IMG/VR virus record: IMGVR_UViG_3300041411_000074
Span: 25,365-89,364 of that record
Length of the DNA: 64,000 bases
From: a virus
Strand: one strand, 5' to 3'
The position numbers and the translations under genes are program-made. Shown here one piece after another: positions 20,243 to 28,364 of this stretch (positions are counted from its first letter, which is position 1; each line of letters opens with the position of its first letter). The notes beneath the pieces are model-generated. The model saw only the letters and a list, made by a program, of their open reading frames with translations. It was not told where the DNA came from and did not search any database.

Positions 20243-21597
20243 TATTTCTTACTCACAAAGCAAAATTGATTATCACCCACTTCCTCTTTCCATGCATTCA
20301 GCATAATAGAGTGGAGTTTGTCTTCAGCACTTGCACGACAGATGAAACTGTCATGATAAATCAAAAGGTTTTCTCCTTCTTGAATCATGTCTGATACTAC
20401 ACGGGCTGCAATATTGCTGTCAATATTCATCAGTCGCATACCGGCATCAGTATAGAAATAATCTTCAATCAAATAATTATGTTTACGAATAGCCTCACAA
20501 ACGTCTAGCACTTTGGTAGGTTTGATAATCCCAACAAACTTCTTATCTTGATCTTTCTTTTTAGTGTCTTGGAACAGCTTATTACTTACTGCGCTAACTG
20601 CTCCTGTACGATCAATTGCGTTAATAGAGATGAGCAAAGCTACTTTAGCCAGATTGCGCACAGGATCATATGTAGTCAAGCCATACTTTTCTTTGTGGTC
20701 ATCAATCATTTCCTGATCAATCTTTACAATCTCTGAAAGATCAGCACCATATGGCTTGAAGTCTCGACCAATAATATCCCAAACATTGCAGTCATACCCT
20801 CCACTTAGATTCAGCCGTTCTAAACAGAGCATCGGGTGGATTGATGAGTAGTCGAGTTCACAAACAGATTCCCCACCAAATGTCAGATACTTAGAACGAT
20901 ATTTCTCAGGAAGAAGCTGCACGCCGCCACCTGATACAAAGAAGCGTCCAGACTCTTGCAGACTATTGCTGTATACACGTTTGTACTCAACTGTTGCAAC
21001 ACGTTTGCCTTTGAATTCAATACTAGCGTCTTTCAAGCTGTCGTTTAACACTTTAACACCCTCTCTCAGTGTGGTGATACCATTACGTCCACGAAGGGAC
21101 TTGTTTTCACCTGTCTTTCTGTTACGAATTTCAATCATTTCATCAGCCTCAGTGTTAGGCATCAATACTAAATCAATTGTATCCCACAAAGCAAGGTATT
21201 TTTCTTTAAATTGTACAAAAGATTTAACTGTTTTGGTTGGATTACCTTTGGTATCTGTTTCTTTTACAAATCCTTTATAAATGTCAATAAACTGACACTC
21301 CTCTAGATGGTAGAGAAGGGCAGTCACAACACGATAACCAATGTTTTGATCATTAGAGCTATAGTAATTAGAAGATAATGAGATATAGAAGCCTCCAGCT
21401 TTGTTCCTAACTGCCTTAGCACTATTAGTTACAAACCAACGGATAGCTTTCTCCCACCTACCATCTGTAACAGTAAGGAGATACTTCACTACACCCTCAT
21501 ACCATACACTTCTGTGATAATACAAGCTACTATCTGTATTAGTAATCATAGCTTCATACATCTGAAGATCATTCATCTCTCTTAAATCATAAATCAT
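20242..21597 (-). CDS. polymerase-like protein with family-A-type palm motifs (451 aa)
   Basis: Residues 207-260 read KRVYSNSLQESGRFF...LLPEKYRSKYLTF...ELDYSSIHPMLCLE, with Asp249 in a motif-A-like position (compare D-x-S-x-x-E-x-R of Pol A). RNLAKVALLISINA (314-327) resembles the motif-B helix, and LLIYHDSFIC (411-420; H415-D416) matches motif C (HD-E/S). The order A-B-C and the paired aspartates suggest a two-metal nucleotidyltransferase. There is no exonuclease or primase domain and the N-terminal 200 residues are unrecognised. Similar proteins occur on phages and plasmids as hypotheticals. It is distinct from the replicative polymerase at 28365. Activity is inferred. Confidence 0.55.
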   Translation of the reverse strand: MIYDLREMNDLQMYEAMITNTDSSLYYHRSVWYEGVVKYLLTVTDGRWEKAIRWFVTNSAKAVRNKAGGFYISLSSNYYSSNDQNIGYRVVTALLYHLEECQFIDIYKGFVKETDTKGNPTKTVKSFVQFKEKYLALWDTIDLVLMPNTEADEMIEIRNRKTGENKSLRGRNGITTLREGVKVLNDSLKDASIEFKGKRVATVEYKRVYSNSLQESGRFFVSGGGVQLLPEKYRSKYLTFGGESVCELDYSSIHPMLCLERLNLSGGYDCNVWDIIGRDFKPYGADLSEIVKIDQEMIDDHKEKYGLTTYDPVRNLAKVALLISINAIDRTGAVSAVSNKLFQDTKKKDQDKKFVGIIKPTKVLDVCEAIRKHNYLIEDYFYTDAGMRLMNIDSNIAARVVSDMIQEGENLLIYHDSFICRASAEDKLHSIMLNAWKEEVGDNQFCFVSKK

Positions 21598-21631
21598 AGA
21601 CTCGATATCCGGTAATGGTCTTATATAACAT
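21587..21631 (-). CDS. possible 14-codon leader peptide
   Basis: ATG 21631 has GAGGTG upstream. The frame ends at TGA 21589-21587, overlapping the start of the polymerase-like gene by 11 bases. That gene itself has no good ribosome-binding site, so coupling through this leader is plausible. Confidence 0.25.
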   Translation of the reverse strand: MLYKTITGYRVYDL

Positions 21632-21679
21632 TTACACCTCTAGGCCACGTAATACAAGGCTCTCAGGAAAAGAAATCAT

Positions 21680-21874
21680 TTATTCGCTCCACTGAATCAC
21701 AATCTCATCAGTCTTGTAGTCATGAAACTCAAAGTATGTCAACCCATCTTTAGGCTTAGGGTCTAACACACTGCCGTTACAAGGAAATCCTTTCTCTTTC
21801 AGGAGATGCATGATTGAATAGTTAGGTGGCTGGTTTAGGATATCATTCATTCCTATACGGATTTCTTTAATCAT
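21680..21874 (-). CDS. hypothetical protein (64 aa)
   Basis: Not recognised. ATG 21874 forms an ATGA overlap with the preceding stop. Helical start (MIKEIRIGMNDILNQPPNY) and a beta end (TYFEFHDYKTDEIVIQW). Confidence 0.65.
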   Translation of the reverse strand: MIKEIRIGMNDILNQPPNYSIMHLLKEKGFPCNGSVLDPKPKDGLTYFEFHDYKTDEIVIQWSE

Positions 21875-22074
21875 CGTTTCATACTCTCTTTTGTAGGAAA
21901 CTCCCAACCATTATCTTCACAAGTCTTCTTCCAAGCCTTGTCTTTGAAGCTCTCATCTTGCAGACGTTCATAAATGTATAGTGGTAGGTGAATCCAACCA
22001 TCGTAGGACATGGATTCAAAAAGATCCTTCAAATCACCCTTGTTGAAAGCGTATACTGTGTTCTTGTCTTCCAT
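21871..22074 (-). CDS. hypothetical protein (67 aa)
   Basis: Not recognised. ATG 22074 has GAGGAG six bases upstream; ATG 22101 is the in-frame alternative. Helical, with Trp-rich C-terminus (DKAWKKTCEDNGWEF). Confidence 0.6.
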   Translation of the reverse strand: MEDKNTVYAFNKGDLKDLFESMSYDGWIHLPLYIYERLQDESFKDKAWKKTCEDNGWEFPTKESMKR

Positions 22075-22190
22075 ATCAATCTCCTCAATTTGTACAGCCA
22101 TAATCTCACATTTACCCCTCAAATAGCAAGGAAAAGAACATGGTATTATTTCAAGTGGTTAGTGGTTAAGTTGAAGGATATTCATGTTGT

Positions 22191-22475
22191 TTAATCCTCA
22201 ATCCCATCATCAAAATGTCTACGAATCAAATACTGTCTCCACTCTTCACTCACTTCATAATCTTTCTTTGTGTGGTTGTCAAAGAATCCAATAGCCCAAC
22301 CACTGCTACTGATGATACCACCTTCTCGGATAGGCTTCCCCCAAGATTCCTCAACATTCAATACTTCACCTTGAACATATGTGGATGCAAGATAGCGTGA
22401 TTTACTGAGGACAACTGAAGAGTATTTCTTTCCTGAATGTAAGTGTGTGACGTACCAAGCTTTAAGATTGTTCAT
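22191..22475 (-). CDS. hypothetical protein (94 aa)
   Basis: Not recognised. 4-base overlap with the preceding gene. Basic beta-rich first half (AWYVTHLHSGKKYSSVVLSK) and an acidic aromatic end. The 116 bases after it hold no clear gene. Confidence 0.7.
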   Translation of the reverse strand: MNNLKAWYVTHLHSGKKYSSVVLSKSRYLASTYVQGEVLNVEESWGKPIREGGIISSSGWAIGFFDNHTKKDYEVSEEWRQYLIRRHFDDGIED

Positions 22476-22693
22476 TGCAAAACTCCGCTAATCACATCTT
22501 CATACTGCTGAATATAATCCCTCATACCCCTTTCAAACTGATACGAGGGTTCCAGATTACCACAGTATTCAATAGAACCACCTTCAGGATAGATGAACTT
22601 AAGCCGTCCAGCATAACTGTTCTCTACAAAAGCTTTCTCTTTGTAATGTTCCTCAGCTTGCAAGAAACCCTTCCACCACATTGATTTCTGCAT
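22472..22693 (-). CDS. hypothetical protein (73 aa)
   Basis: Not recognised. ATG 22693 has GGGAG upstream and forms a TGATG overlap with the preceding stop. It begins MQKSMWWKGFLQAEEHYKEK and ends in an acidic helix. Confidence 0.7.
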   Translation of the reverse strand: MQKSMWWKGFLQAEEHYKEKAFVENSYAGRLKFIYPEGGSIEYCGNLEPSYQFERGMRDYIQQYEDVISGVLQ

Positions 22694-22884
22694 CACTCTT
22701 CTCCCTTCCAAACCACTTCATAAACAGGACACACATCAGACAGCTTCCTGACATACGTATCATAATCCATAAAATTCCCTACAAGGAAGAACACCCCCTG
22801 ACTATTCATGACAAGCATCTCCTTCTCTTTGAGCTTAAGCTTCTGTCCCGTGGATGTGTCGATTATTTTGAATTTCTTTTTCAT
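22693..22884 (-). CDS. hypothetical protein (63 aa)
   Basis: Not recognised. Lys-rich beta start (MKKKFKIIDTSTGQKLKLKE), then VFFLVGNFMDYDTYVRK. Starts three bases after the preceding stop. Confidence 0.7.
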   Translation of the reverse strand: MKKKFKIIDTSTGQKLKLKEKEMLVMNSQGVFFLVGNFMDYDTYVRKLSDVCPVYEVVWKGEE

Positions 22885-22887
22885 TTG

Positions 22888-23067
22888 TTATTCTCCTAGC
22901 ACTTTCGTGGTATAATTAATAAACTCATCTGACTCAGCAAGCTTTTTCTCATACAGCTCTGCATACTCTTCTGGAAACATCCAGTCAACCAAATTTTCTG
23001 CTGTACTCCTAGACATTTTCCAGCAGAGAAGGCTTATACAATACCCTCTAAACTCTTCATAATTCAT
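22888..23067 (-). CDS. small hypothetical protein (59 aa)
   Basis: Not recognised. ATGA overlap with the preceding gene. Helical with three aromatic clusters (NLVDWMFPEEYAELYEKK) and two Cys. Downstream ribosome-binding site for the next gene lies at its 3' end (TAGGAGAATAAC). Confidence 0.65.
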   Translation of the reverse strand: MNYEEFRGYCISLLCWKMSRSTAENLVDWMFPEEYAELYEKKLAESDEFINYTTKVLGE

Positions 23068-23258
23068 TTGGCATCAGCCTCGTAAGCATCATAGACGTGT
23101 ACAAGCATACCGTTCTCAACAAGTTTATAGAAATTCATGTTATGCTGAGTGGCTTCGTGTACAGAACCTTTGTTGGTTTCCATAAAGGAACGAGCATCAG
23201 AGTCAGTCCAGTGTTTGCCATGCAGTTGAAAGTGGTTACTTCTGAATTTAATGTTCAT
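23064..23258 (-). CDS. hypothetical protein (64 aa)
   Basis: Not recognised. ATG with AGGAG upstream; first gene of the early minus block after the promoter at 23285-23313. His-rich (SNHFQLHGKHW; HEATQHN) with an alpha/beta pattern. Confidence 0.75.
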   Translation of the reverse strand: MNIKFRSNHFQLHGKHWTDSDARSFMETNKGSVHEATQHNMNFYKLVENGMLVHVYDAYEADAK

Positions 23259-23284
23259 GGTGTGTCTCCTTGATTGATGTGCCT

Positions 23285-23313
23285 AGGATAACCTCATCAC
23301 CAACCCCTGTCAA
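23285..23313 (-). promoter_or_regulatory. sigma70-type promoter, leftward
   Basis: Minus strand: TTGACA (23313-23308), 17 bases, TATCCT (23290-23285). It opens the leftward early transcription unit from the divergent region. Confidence 0.8.
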
Positions 23314-23348
23314 CCCCATTTCGAAAAATCTTCTGACAGAGTGTAGAT

Positions 23349-23413
23349 AAATCTACCAAACAAATTTGCTAGACAAATCTACTGAATGAATTTACCAAAT
23401 GAATTTGCCCAAG
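23349..23413. repeat. 13-bp iteron array (five tandem copies)
   Basis: Units begin at 23349, 23362, 23375, 23388 and 23401, exactly 13 bases apart. Unit consensus RAATYTRCYNRAN (for example AAATCTACCAAAC, GAATTTACCAAAT). Two more degenerate units continue the period at 23414 and 23427. It lies between the leftward promoter (23285-23313) and the rightward one (23461-23489), outside any convincing gene. Iterons of this kind bind replication initiators or regulators. Confidence 0.85.
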
Positions 23414-23460
23414 GGGTTTCCCTAAATAGATCGCCTAGAATAATATTTTTAAATCATTTC

Positions 23461-23489
23461 TTGACAGGTGGAGGGATGTGGTGGAGAAT
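23461..23489 (+). promoter_or_regulatory. sigma70-type promoter, rightward
   Basis: Perfect TTGACA (23461-23466), 17 bases, GAGAAT (23484-23489). It drives the gene starting at 23527. Confidence 0.75.
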
Positions 23490-23526
23490 TGGTGTATCTG
23501 AAAAGCAACGTAGAGAGGAAAATATA

Positions 23527-24369
23527 ATGGAAATTAAAGCTTACGCCTGTAAACACTGTGAATCAATCTACAAGACAGCGCAGAAAGCATCTGCCTGTGA
23601 AAAGAAATGTGTAGCCCGTATTGCAGAGGAGAAGACTGAGGAGGAACGTCAGGCAAACCTTCAAACTCTTGTGAATTACGTTCGTCTGAACGCAGAGTCT
23701 ATAGAAGATATCTGCCGAATGTCTGAGGAAGTAAGCCTCAAGTTGTTCCCCAAATCCTCTATCAAGAAGATGAAGCTTCGTGTTTCTTACGCACCACATG
23801 CTAGTAACTCTCATTCTGCACCTCTCGGTGAATTTGAGAATTGGGGACGCAAGGAAGGTAAACCTACGGGATACCCAGCACTTAGAGGTTCAATTACTGT
23901 AGTGTACAACAAGGAACCTAAAGGTTTTTCTTCAAGTACCTTCAATTCTCGTGATGGTATTTGTGGTATTCACACAGGGGATGGTGGCTATCGGTCAGGG
24001 GATGGTGGCTATACTGTGGGTTATGACGTAACCCTCTGGTTGTCTGATTTTCCTAAGATCAAAGCTGCAATTGAGGCTAAACAAAAAGAGATTGATAGTT
24101 ATGAAATTTTTCGTTCCAAACTTTCTGGCGAATACATCGACCAAGTGAGCGCAGATGCTGAGATTAATGCTGCCAAGTCCAATATCGAAGACTTTGAAGA
24201 TGAAATCCGAAAACTACGTGAGCTGATCGCTTGTGAGCAAGGTATTATCAAGGACAAAAAAGAAAACTACTCAACCCCTAAACAAGAAATTCTTGACAAA
24301 GAGTATGAGAAGACTTCTAATGATTTTGGTCTGAGTCGTGGTCAGCAATCATTGACAAGCATCTGGTAA
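23527..24369 (+). CDS. hypothetical zinc-finger/coiled-coil protein (280 aa)
   Basis: Not recognised. ATG 23527 is chosen because the longer frame would start inside the iteron array and span the promoter. The N-terminus has CKHCESIYKTAQKASACEKKC (a C-x2-C...C-x3-C finger, residues 8-28). The middle has a Gly/Asp repeat (GDGGYRSGDGGYTVGYDV, about 151-168). The C-terminal third is a charged coiled coil. As the first gene right of the iterons it could bind DNA there, but this is speculation. Confidence 0.75.
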   Translation: MEIKAYACKHCESIYKTAQKASACEKKCVARIAEEKTEEERQANLQTLVNYVRLNAESIEDICRMSEEVSLKLFPKSSIKKMKLRVSYAPHASNSHSAPLGEFENWGRKEGKPTGYPALRGSITVVYNKEPKGFSSSTFNSRDGICGIHTGDGGYRSGDGGYTVGYDVTLWLSDFPKIKAAIEAKQKEIDSYEIFRSKLSGEYIDQVSADAEINAAKSNIEDFEDEIRKLRELIACEQGIIKDKKENYSTPKQEILDKEYEKTSNDFGLSRGQQSLTSIW

Positions 24370-24375
24370 AACCTC

Positions 24376-24404
24376 TTGACCCCTCACAAACAATGTGACA
24401 AGAT
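24376..24404 (+). promoter_or_regulatory. possible sigma70 promoter
   Basis: TTGACC, 17 bases, CAAGAT, just after the stop at 24369 and before the gene at 24521. The -10 matches only 3 of 6 positions. Confidence 0.35.
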
Positions 24405-24520
24405 ACTGTGACTGAAGCGCTTACGAGTAAGCTAATGTAAGCAAATAAATTTGACTAATTATTAATGTAATGCTATGCAGCGAAAGCTATTCGAAGAGTG
24501 GCGGCTGTGGGAGAGATGGG

Positions 24521-24739
24521 ATGATTTCAGGATATGTGTTAGCAAGGCAAACTGCTGTAGAAATGCCTAATGGTGCTCGTAGTGAGCTAGGTTATACACT
24601 TTTGGATGGTGTTGGCGTATTTCACTCTATTGAAGAGGTGTACGAAGTGATCAAGGACTTGAACTTACCTCTTGGCTGGGTAGCTATGTCGGTGGACCAA
24701 CTTCTTCCGGGTTATATGCTTCCAAAGGAGAATAAATAA
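24521..24739 (+). CDS. hypothetical protein (72 aa)
   Basis: Not recognised. ATG 24521 has GGGAGAG upstream. Hydrophobic beta/alpha (LLDGVGVFHSIEEVYEVIKD). TAATG overlap with the next gene. Confidence 0.7.
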   Translation: MISGYVLARQTAVEMPNGARSELGYTLLDGVGVFHSIEEVYEVIKDLNLPLGWVAMSVDQLLPGYMLPKENK

Positions 24740-24912
24740 TGAGAGTATGTCAGTCAATTCAAGAGCTTCTTGATGAAGAGCTAAGCCAAATGTGGGAAGG
24801 TTTGGACTATGAAGGTCTGAATGTGGAAGCTACGAAAGAGTGGTTTGCAGGGACAGATATTTTTATTCAGATTCTTGATAAACTTAAAGAAGAAAATAAG
24901 CACCTATCATGA
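24739..24912 (+). CDS. small acidic protein (57 aa)
   Basis: Not recognised. Acidic helical (SIQELLDEELSQMWEG; IFIQILDKLKEENK). Its stop overlaps an ATG opening a 14-codon frame (24909-24953, MIDEHMQQLIEMEK), which may also be translated. Confidence 0.65.
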   Translation: MRVCQSIQELLDEELSQMWEGLDYEGLNVEATKEWFAGTDIFIQILDKLKEENKHLS

Positions 24913-24978
24913 TTGATGAACATATGCAGCAATTAATTGAGATGGAAAAATAAATTGAATGGGTGGGAGGAATAAGTG

Positions 24979-25209
24979 ATGAATTGCAAATGGAGACATG
25001 TTGACCTAGGCTGGCGGTGTGGTACAATCTACGAAATGTGTGATGAAGCTGTTCAGGTTGCGAAATTGTTGAACACACAAGTATCATTTACTTTCAACGG
25101 TGTTCGTGTTAATGTCAGCAACCAAAGTGATGTTGAAGGTGTTTCTTTTCAAGCAATGGAAGCTGTAAAGAATAAAACTGATGCAGTCTTTGGGAAGGGG
25201 TGTCACTAA
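24979..25209 (+). CDS. hypothetical protein (76 aa)
   Basis: Not recognised. ATG 24979 has GGAGG upstream. Mixed alpha/beta (AVQVAKLLNTQVSFTFNGV). Next gene overlaps by TAATG. Confidence 0.7.
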   Translation: MNCKWRHVDLGWRCGTIYEMCDEAVQVAKLLNTQVSFTFNGVRVNVSNQSDVEGVSFQAMEAVKNKTDAVFGKGCH

Positions 25210-25448
25210 TGGCTATGATTAATATCACTAAAGATTATCGCAAGTATTCTAGTGAAGAACTTCGGTCACTTGCATATTCAGGCTTGCTTGAGTGTAACGG
25301 GTATGATCTTGACTCGTTCCTTGAATACATCTTTCAGGACATGCACAGCGAACAAGACTTGAAAGAAGCCTTAGAGGAAGGTAAGAAGGAAGCACTTGAC
25401 AGTGAAATTAGTATTTGTTCAGAATGTGAAGAAGAGATTTATGGCTGA
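25209..25448 (+). CDS. hypothetical protein (79 aa)
   Basis: Not recognised. ATG 25209 in a TAATG overlap. Acidic, helical (LDSFLEYIFQDMHSEQDLKE), ending with CSECEEEIYG, a lone CxxC that could be half of a zinc site. Confidence 0.7.
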   Translation: MAMINITKDYRKYSSEELRSLAYSGLLECNGYDLDSFLEYIFQDMHSEQDLKEALEEGKKEALDSEISICSECEEEIYG

Positions 25449-25514
25449 ACATCCTTGCTATTCTTGAAGCAATTTGATTAATATTCTTTGCAGGGTGTTG
25501 GAGGGGAGAAGAGC

Positions 25515-27272
25515 GTGAGTAACAAATACGGCATTGATACATCCCATGAACACAAGACAGGATGTCCAAGGTGTATTCGAAAAGGTGAGGACAGGTCCAA
25601 GAATAATTTGCACGTCTATGGAGAAGGTAAGGGAGCTTTCTGTTGGGCGTGTGAGTTTACTATTCCAAGTGATGAGTGGCTTGCCGAACATGGCGAAATT
25701 AAAGATGAAGAAGAGGAGTTTGATTACATGGGTTCTGAGTTTAACCAAGAGATTCACAATAAATTGAAAGAAAACACGTCAGTAGACCCTAAAGGTTGGA
25801 GGGGTCTACGCCGTGATACTTGTGCCTACTTTGGTGTTCGTCACTCCTTCAACACTGAAACAGGTGAGATTGAAAAACAATATTATCCAACTACCCAGAA
25901 CTACGAGTTGTCGGGTTATAAGGTTAGGCATGAACCAAAGGATTTTGGGGCAATTGGCATCACTGGTAAACAATGTGAATTATTTGGACAATTCCGGTTT
26001 CAGGATGGCAAGGGCAAATATATTCTGTTGGTAGCTGGCGAAATCGACGCCTTGAGTGCCTACCAGCTCCTTGGTGATTATCAGAAATCCAAAGGCTTTG
26101 AACCTATTCCTGTAGTTTCTAGTACTATTGGTGAAGGAGGAAGTGCCAAACAGGTGCAACAGCAGTATGCATTTCTGGACCAATGGGAGCGAGTCCATAT
26201 TTGTTATGACAACGATAAAGCTGGCAAGGAGGCTGCTGAGAAAGTGGCTAAAGTTTTGCCTAAAGGTAAAGCATTTATTGTCAACCTAAGCTTGAAAGAT
26301 TGTAATGAGTATCTTGTGGCAGGGAAGAGTAAGGAATTTATCAAAGCTTTCTATGATGCCAAGGGCTATACCCCGAACGGTATTGTTGGTAGTGGTGAGC
26401 TTTACCAAAAAATCCTTGATGAGGTGGAAGCTGACAAAATCCCTTTTCCACCATTTATGAAAAAGCTCAATGAAATGACTGCTGGTGGTCTGAGCTTGGG
26501 GAAGCTGTGTAACATCGGCGCCGCCACAGGATTAGGGAAGACAGTTTATGTGGACTCAATTATTTACCATCTTATTTTCAACAGTCCATACCGTGTTGGT
26601 GTGGTGAGTATGGAACTTAACAGTGGTCAGTATGGTCTATCTATGTTGTCTCGACATGTTGGTCGGAAGATTGCCAACATTCAGGATAAGGAAGAGCGTA
26701 GTAACTATTTGAAGAGTGATTACGTCCAAGAGAAGCAAAAGGAGTTGTTCTTTAAAGCGGACGGCTCACACCGTTGGCACTTGGTCGATGATCGGGATGG
26801 TTCAATCGAGGATATGAAATCTCTCGTTGAACAGTTGGTTATTAGCTGCGAGTGTAAGGTAATTGTACTTGATCCATTGCAAGACATTCTGGATGGTATG
26901 AGCAACGAAGATCAAGCTTTGTTCCTGAAGTGGCAGAAAGGTTTGATTAAGAGCCACAACATGAGTTTCATTAACATCAATCATGTCCGAAAAAGTGGCA
27001 ATTCTTCGCAATCAAACTCTAACGGCGGGATGATTACCGAAGAGGATTTTGCTGGCTCAAGTACAATTATGAAATCTGCTGCACTGAATATTCTCCTAGT
27101 GAGAGACAAGATGAATGAAGACCCTGTGATCCGCAACACTACCCGAGCTTTTCTTAGTAAGAATCGGGATAATGGTATTACAGGCCCAGCAGGTTCATAT
27201 TACTACAATAATGAAACCCACCAACTTCAAGATTTTGATGAATGGTTAGAGGAAAATCCACAGGAGTTTTAA
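25515..27272 (+). CDS. DNA primase-helicase (T7 gp4-like)
   Basis: It synthesises primers and unwinds DNA at the fork. The 585-aa protein starts at GTG 25515 after GAGGGGAG. It has an N-terminal zinc-binding domain (C17, C20, C43, C46), a TOPRIM primase core (LLVAGEIDALSAYQLL; HICYDNDKAGKEAAEK), and a RecA-like SF4 helicase domain with Walker A GAATGLGKT (335-343), Walker B IVLDPLQD and later INHVRKSG. Layout and length match full-length T7 gp4 (566 aa). It is followed directly by the HNH/AP2 gene and the polymerase, its partner at the fork. Confidence 0.93.
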   Translation: MSNKYGIDTSHEHKTGCPRCIRKGEDRSKNNLHVYGEGKGAFCWACEFTIPSDEWLAEHGEIKDEEEEFDYMGSEFNQEIHNKLKENTSVDPKGWRGLRRDTCAYFGVRHSFNTETGEIEKQYYPTTQNYELSGYKVRHEPKDFGAIGITGKQCELFGQFRFQDGKGKYILLVAGEIDALSAYQLLGDYQKSKGFEPIPVVSSTIGEGGSAKQVQQQYAFLDQWERVHICYDNDKAGKEAAEKVAKVLPKGKAFIVNLSLKDCNEYLVAGKSKEFIKAFYDAKGYTPNGIVGSGELYQKILDEVEADKIPFPPFMKKLNEMTAGGLSLGKLCNIGAATGLGKTVYVDSIIYHLIFNSPYRVGVVSMELNSGQYGLSMLSRHVGRKIANIQDKEERSNYLKSDYVQEKQKELFFKADGSHRWHLVDDRDGSIEDMKSLVEQLVISCECKVIVLDPLQDILDGMSNEDQALFLKWQKGLIKSHNMSFININHVRKSGNSSQSNSNGGMITEEDFAGSSTIMKSAALNILLVRDKMNEDPVIRNTTRAFLSKNRDNGITGPAGSYYYNNETHQLQDFDEWLEENPQEF

Positions 27273-28355
27273 ATGGCAATTAAGTATTTAGAAATTGGCC
27301 AAGTATTAGAAAATAAACAAGGTGAGAAGTATGTAATTGAAGGTCTTGACCACTGTAAATCAGTTAAGGTTAGATTCCTCTCTAATAATTCTGTAAAATA
27401 CACTACTGCAAATTATGCTTATCGTGGCATCGTCCGCATGGAAAGGGTTCTTGTCGGTGAACAATATTTGGATAAGAATGGGGAAACAATTACTGTAGTT
27501 GGCAAGACTAAACAAGATGATATTACAATCCAATGGGATGATGGCGAAACGCGCTCGACAAATGCCTATAGGATTGAGAATAGGCTTGTGATTCGGACCA
27601 ATGACAATAAGCATGTTAATCCAACCGTAAAAGTTGGGCAAATATACGTTAATCGCCAAGGTTCAGAAATCAAGGTTCTTGAATACGAAAATTCAACCAA
27701 GATTTTAGTGGAGATTGGCGAAAGAAAGTACCAGCAATATGTACACGCAGGGAATCTGATATCACTAAATGTACATGACAAGTATGCACCATCTGTTGCA
27801 GGTAAAGGTATTTTTGGAGATGCAGAAGTTGATGTCAAATCTCAAGTCTATACTTCTTGGGCTGGGATGTTAAAACGCTGCTATACTTTTTATGATGATA
27901 AACCAAGGGCAAGAATCAACTATGAAGGCTGTGAAGTCAGGGAAGATTTTCTGTATCTTCCAGATTACATGGCTTGGTATGAGAAACAAATTGTTCAGCC
28001 AAAGTGGCATCTTGACAAAGATCTTTTGGTTCCCGGTAATAAGATCTACAGCCCCGATACGTGTGTGTTTTTACCAAGAGCTTTGAATACGTTCTTAACA
28101 GTCAGGGGTAATGAACGCGGACCATATCCAATCGGCGTTACTTACCATGAACGTCTAGGGAAATATGAGGCTTGCTGTAATCGGGATGGTAAGAGTGTTT
28201 ATCTTGGGCTTTATTTAAATCCTGAAGATGCCTTTGAAGCTTACAAGAAAGAGAAGGAATCTTACGCGAAAGATCTTGCAAAGCGTTGGGAAGGGGTGAT
28301 AGACTCTCGGGCTTGTGAAGCACTGATGAATTATAGGGTTTTAATTACCGATTAG
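27273..28355 (+). CDS. HNH/AP2 homing-type endonuclease with three N-terminal modules
   Basis: A 360-aa protein. Residues 1-165 are three related beta modules of about 50 aa, each starting VG-x-x-Y/L-x-x-K/R-x-G (YLEIGQVLENKQGEKYVI; VLVGEQYLDKNGETITVV; VKVGQIYVNRQGSEIKVL). The catalytic part follows: W-x-GMLKRCY, V-x-x-DFLYLPDYMAWY, LDKDLLVPGNKIYSPDTCVF with LN, then an AP2-like domain (PIGVTYHERLGKYEAC; LGLYLNPEDAFEAY). It begins directly after the helicase stop and is the only gene between helicase and polymerase, a typical homing-gene position. Confidence 0.8.
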   Translation: MAIKYLEIGQVLENKQGEKYVIEGLDHCKSVKVRFLSNNSVKYTTANYAYRGIVRMERVLVGEQYLDKNGETITVVGKTKQDDITIQWDDGETRSTNAYRIENRLVIRTNDNKHVNPTVKVGQIYVNRQGSEIKVLEYENSTKILVEIGERKYQQYVHAGNLISLNVHDKYAPSVAGKGIFGDAEVDVKSQVYTSWAGMLKRCYTFYDDKPRARINYEGCEVREDFLYLPDYMAWYEKQIVQPKWHLDKDLLVPGNKIYSPDTCVFLPRALNTFLTVRGNERGPYPIGVTYHERLGKYEACCNRDGKSVYLGLYLNPEDAFEAYKKEKESYAKDLAKRWEGVIDSRACEALMNYRVLITD

Positions 28356-28364
28356 GAGTAACAA

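Noticed and set aside
23386-23526. Upstream extension of the 23527 gene
   Set aside because: It would start within the iteron array and run through the promoter 23461-23489; ATG 23527 fits better.
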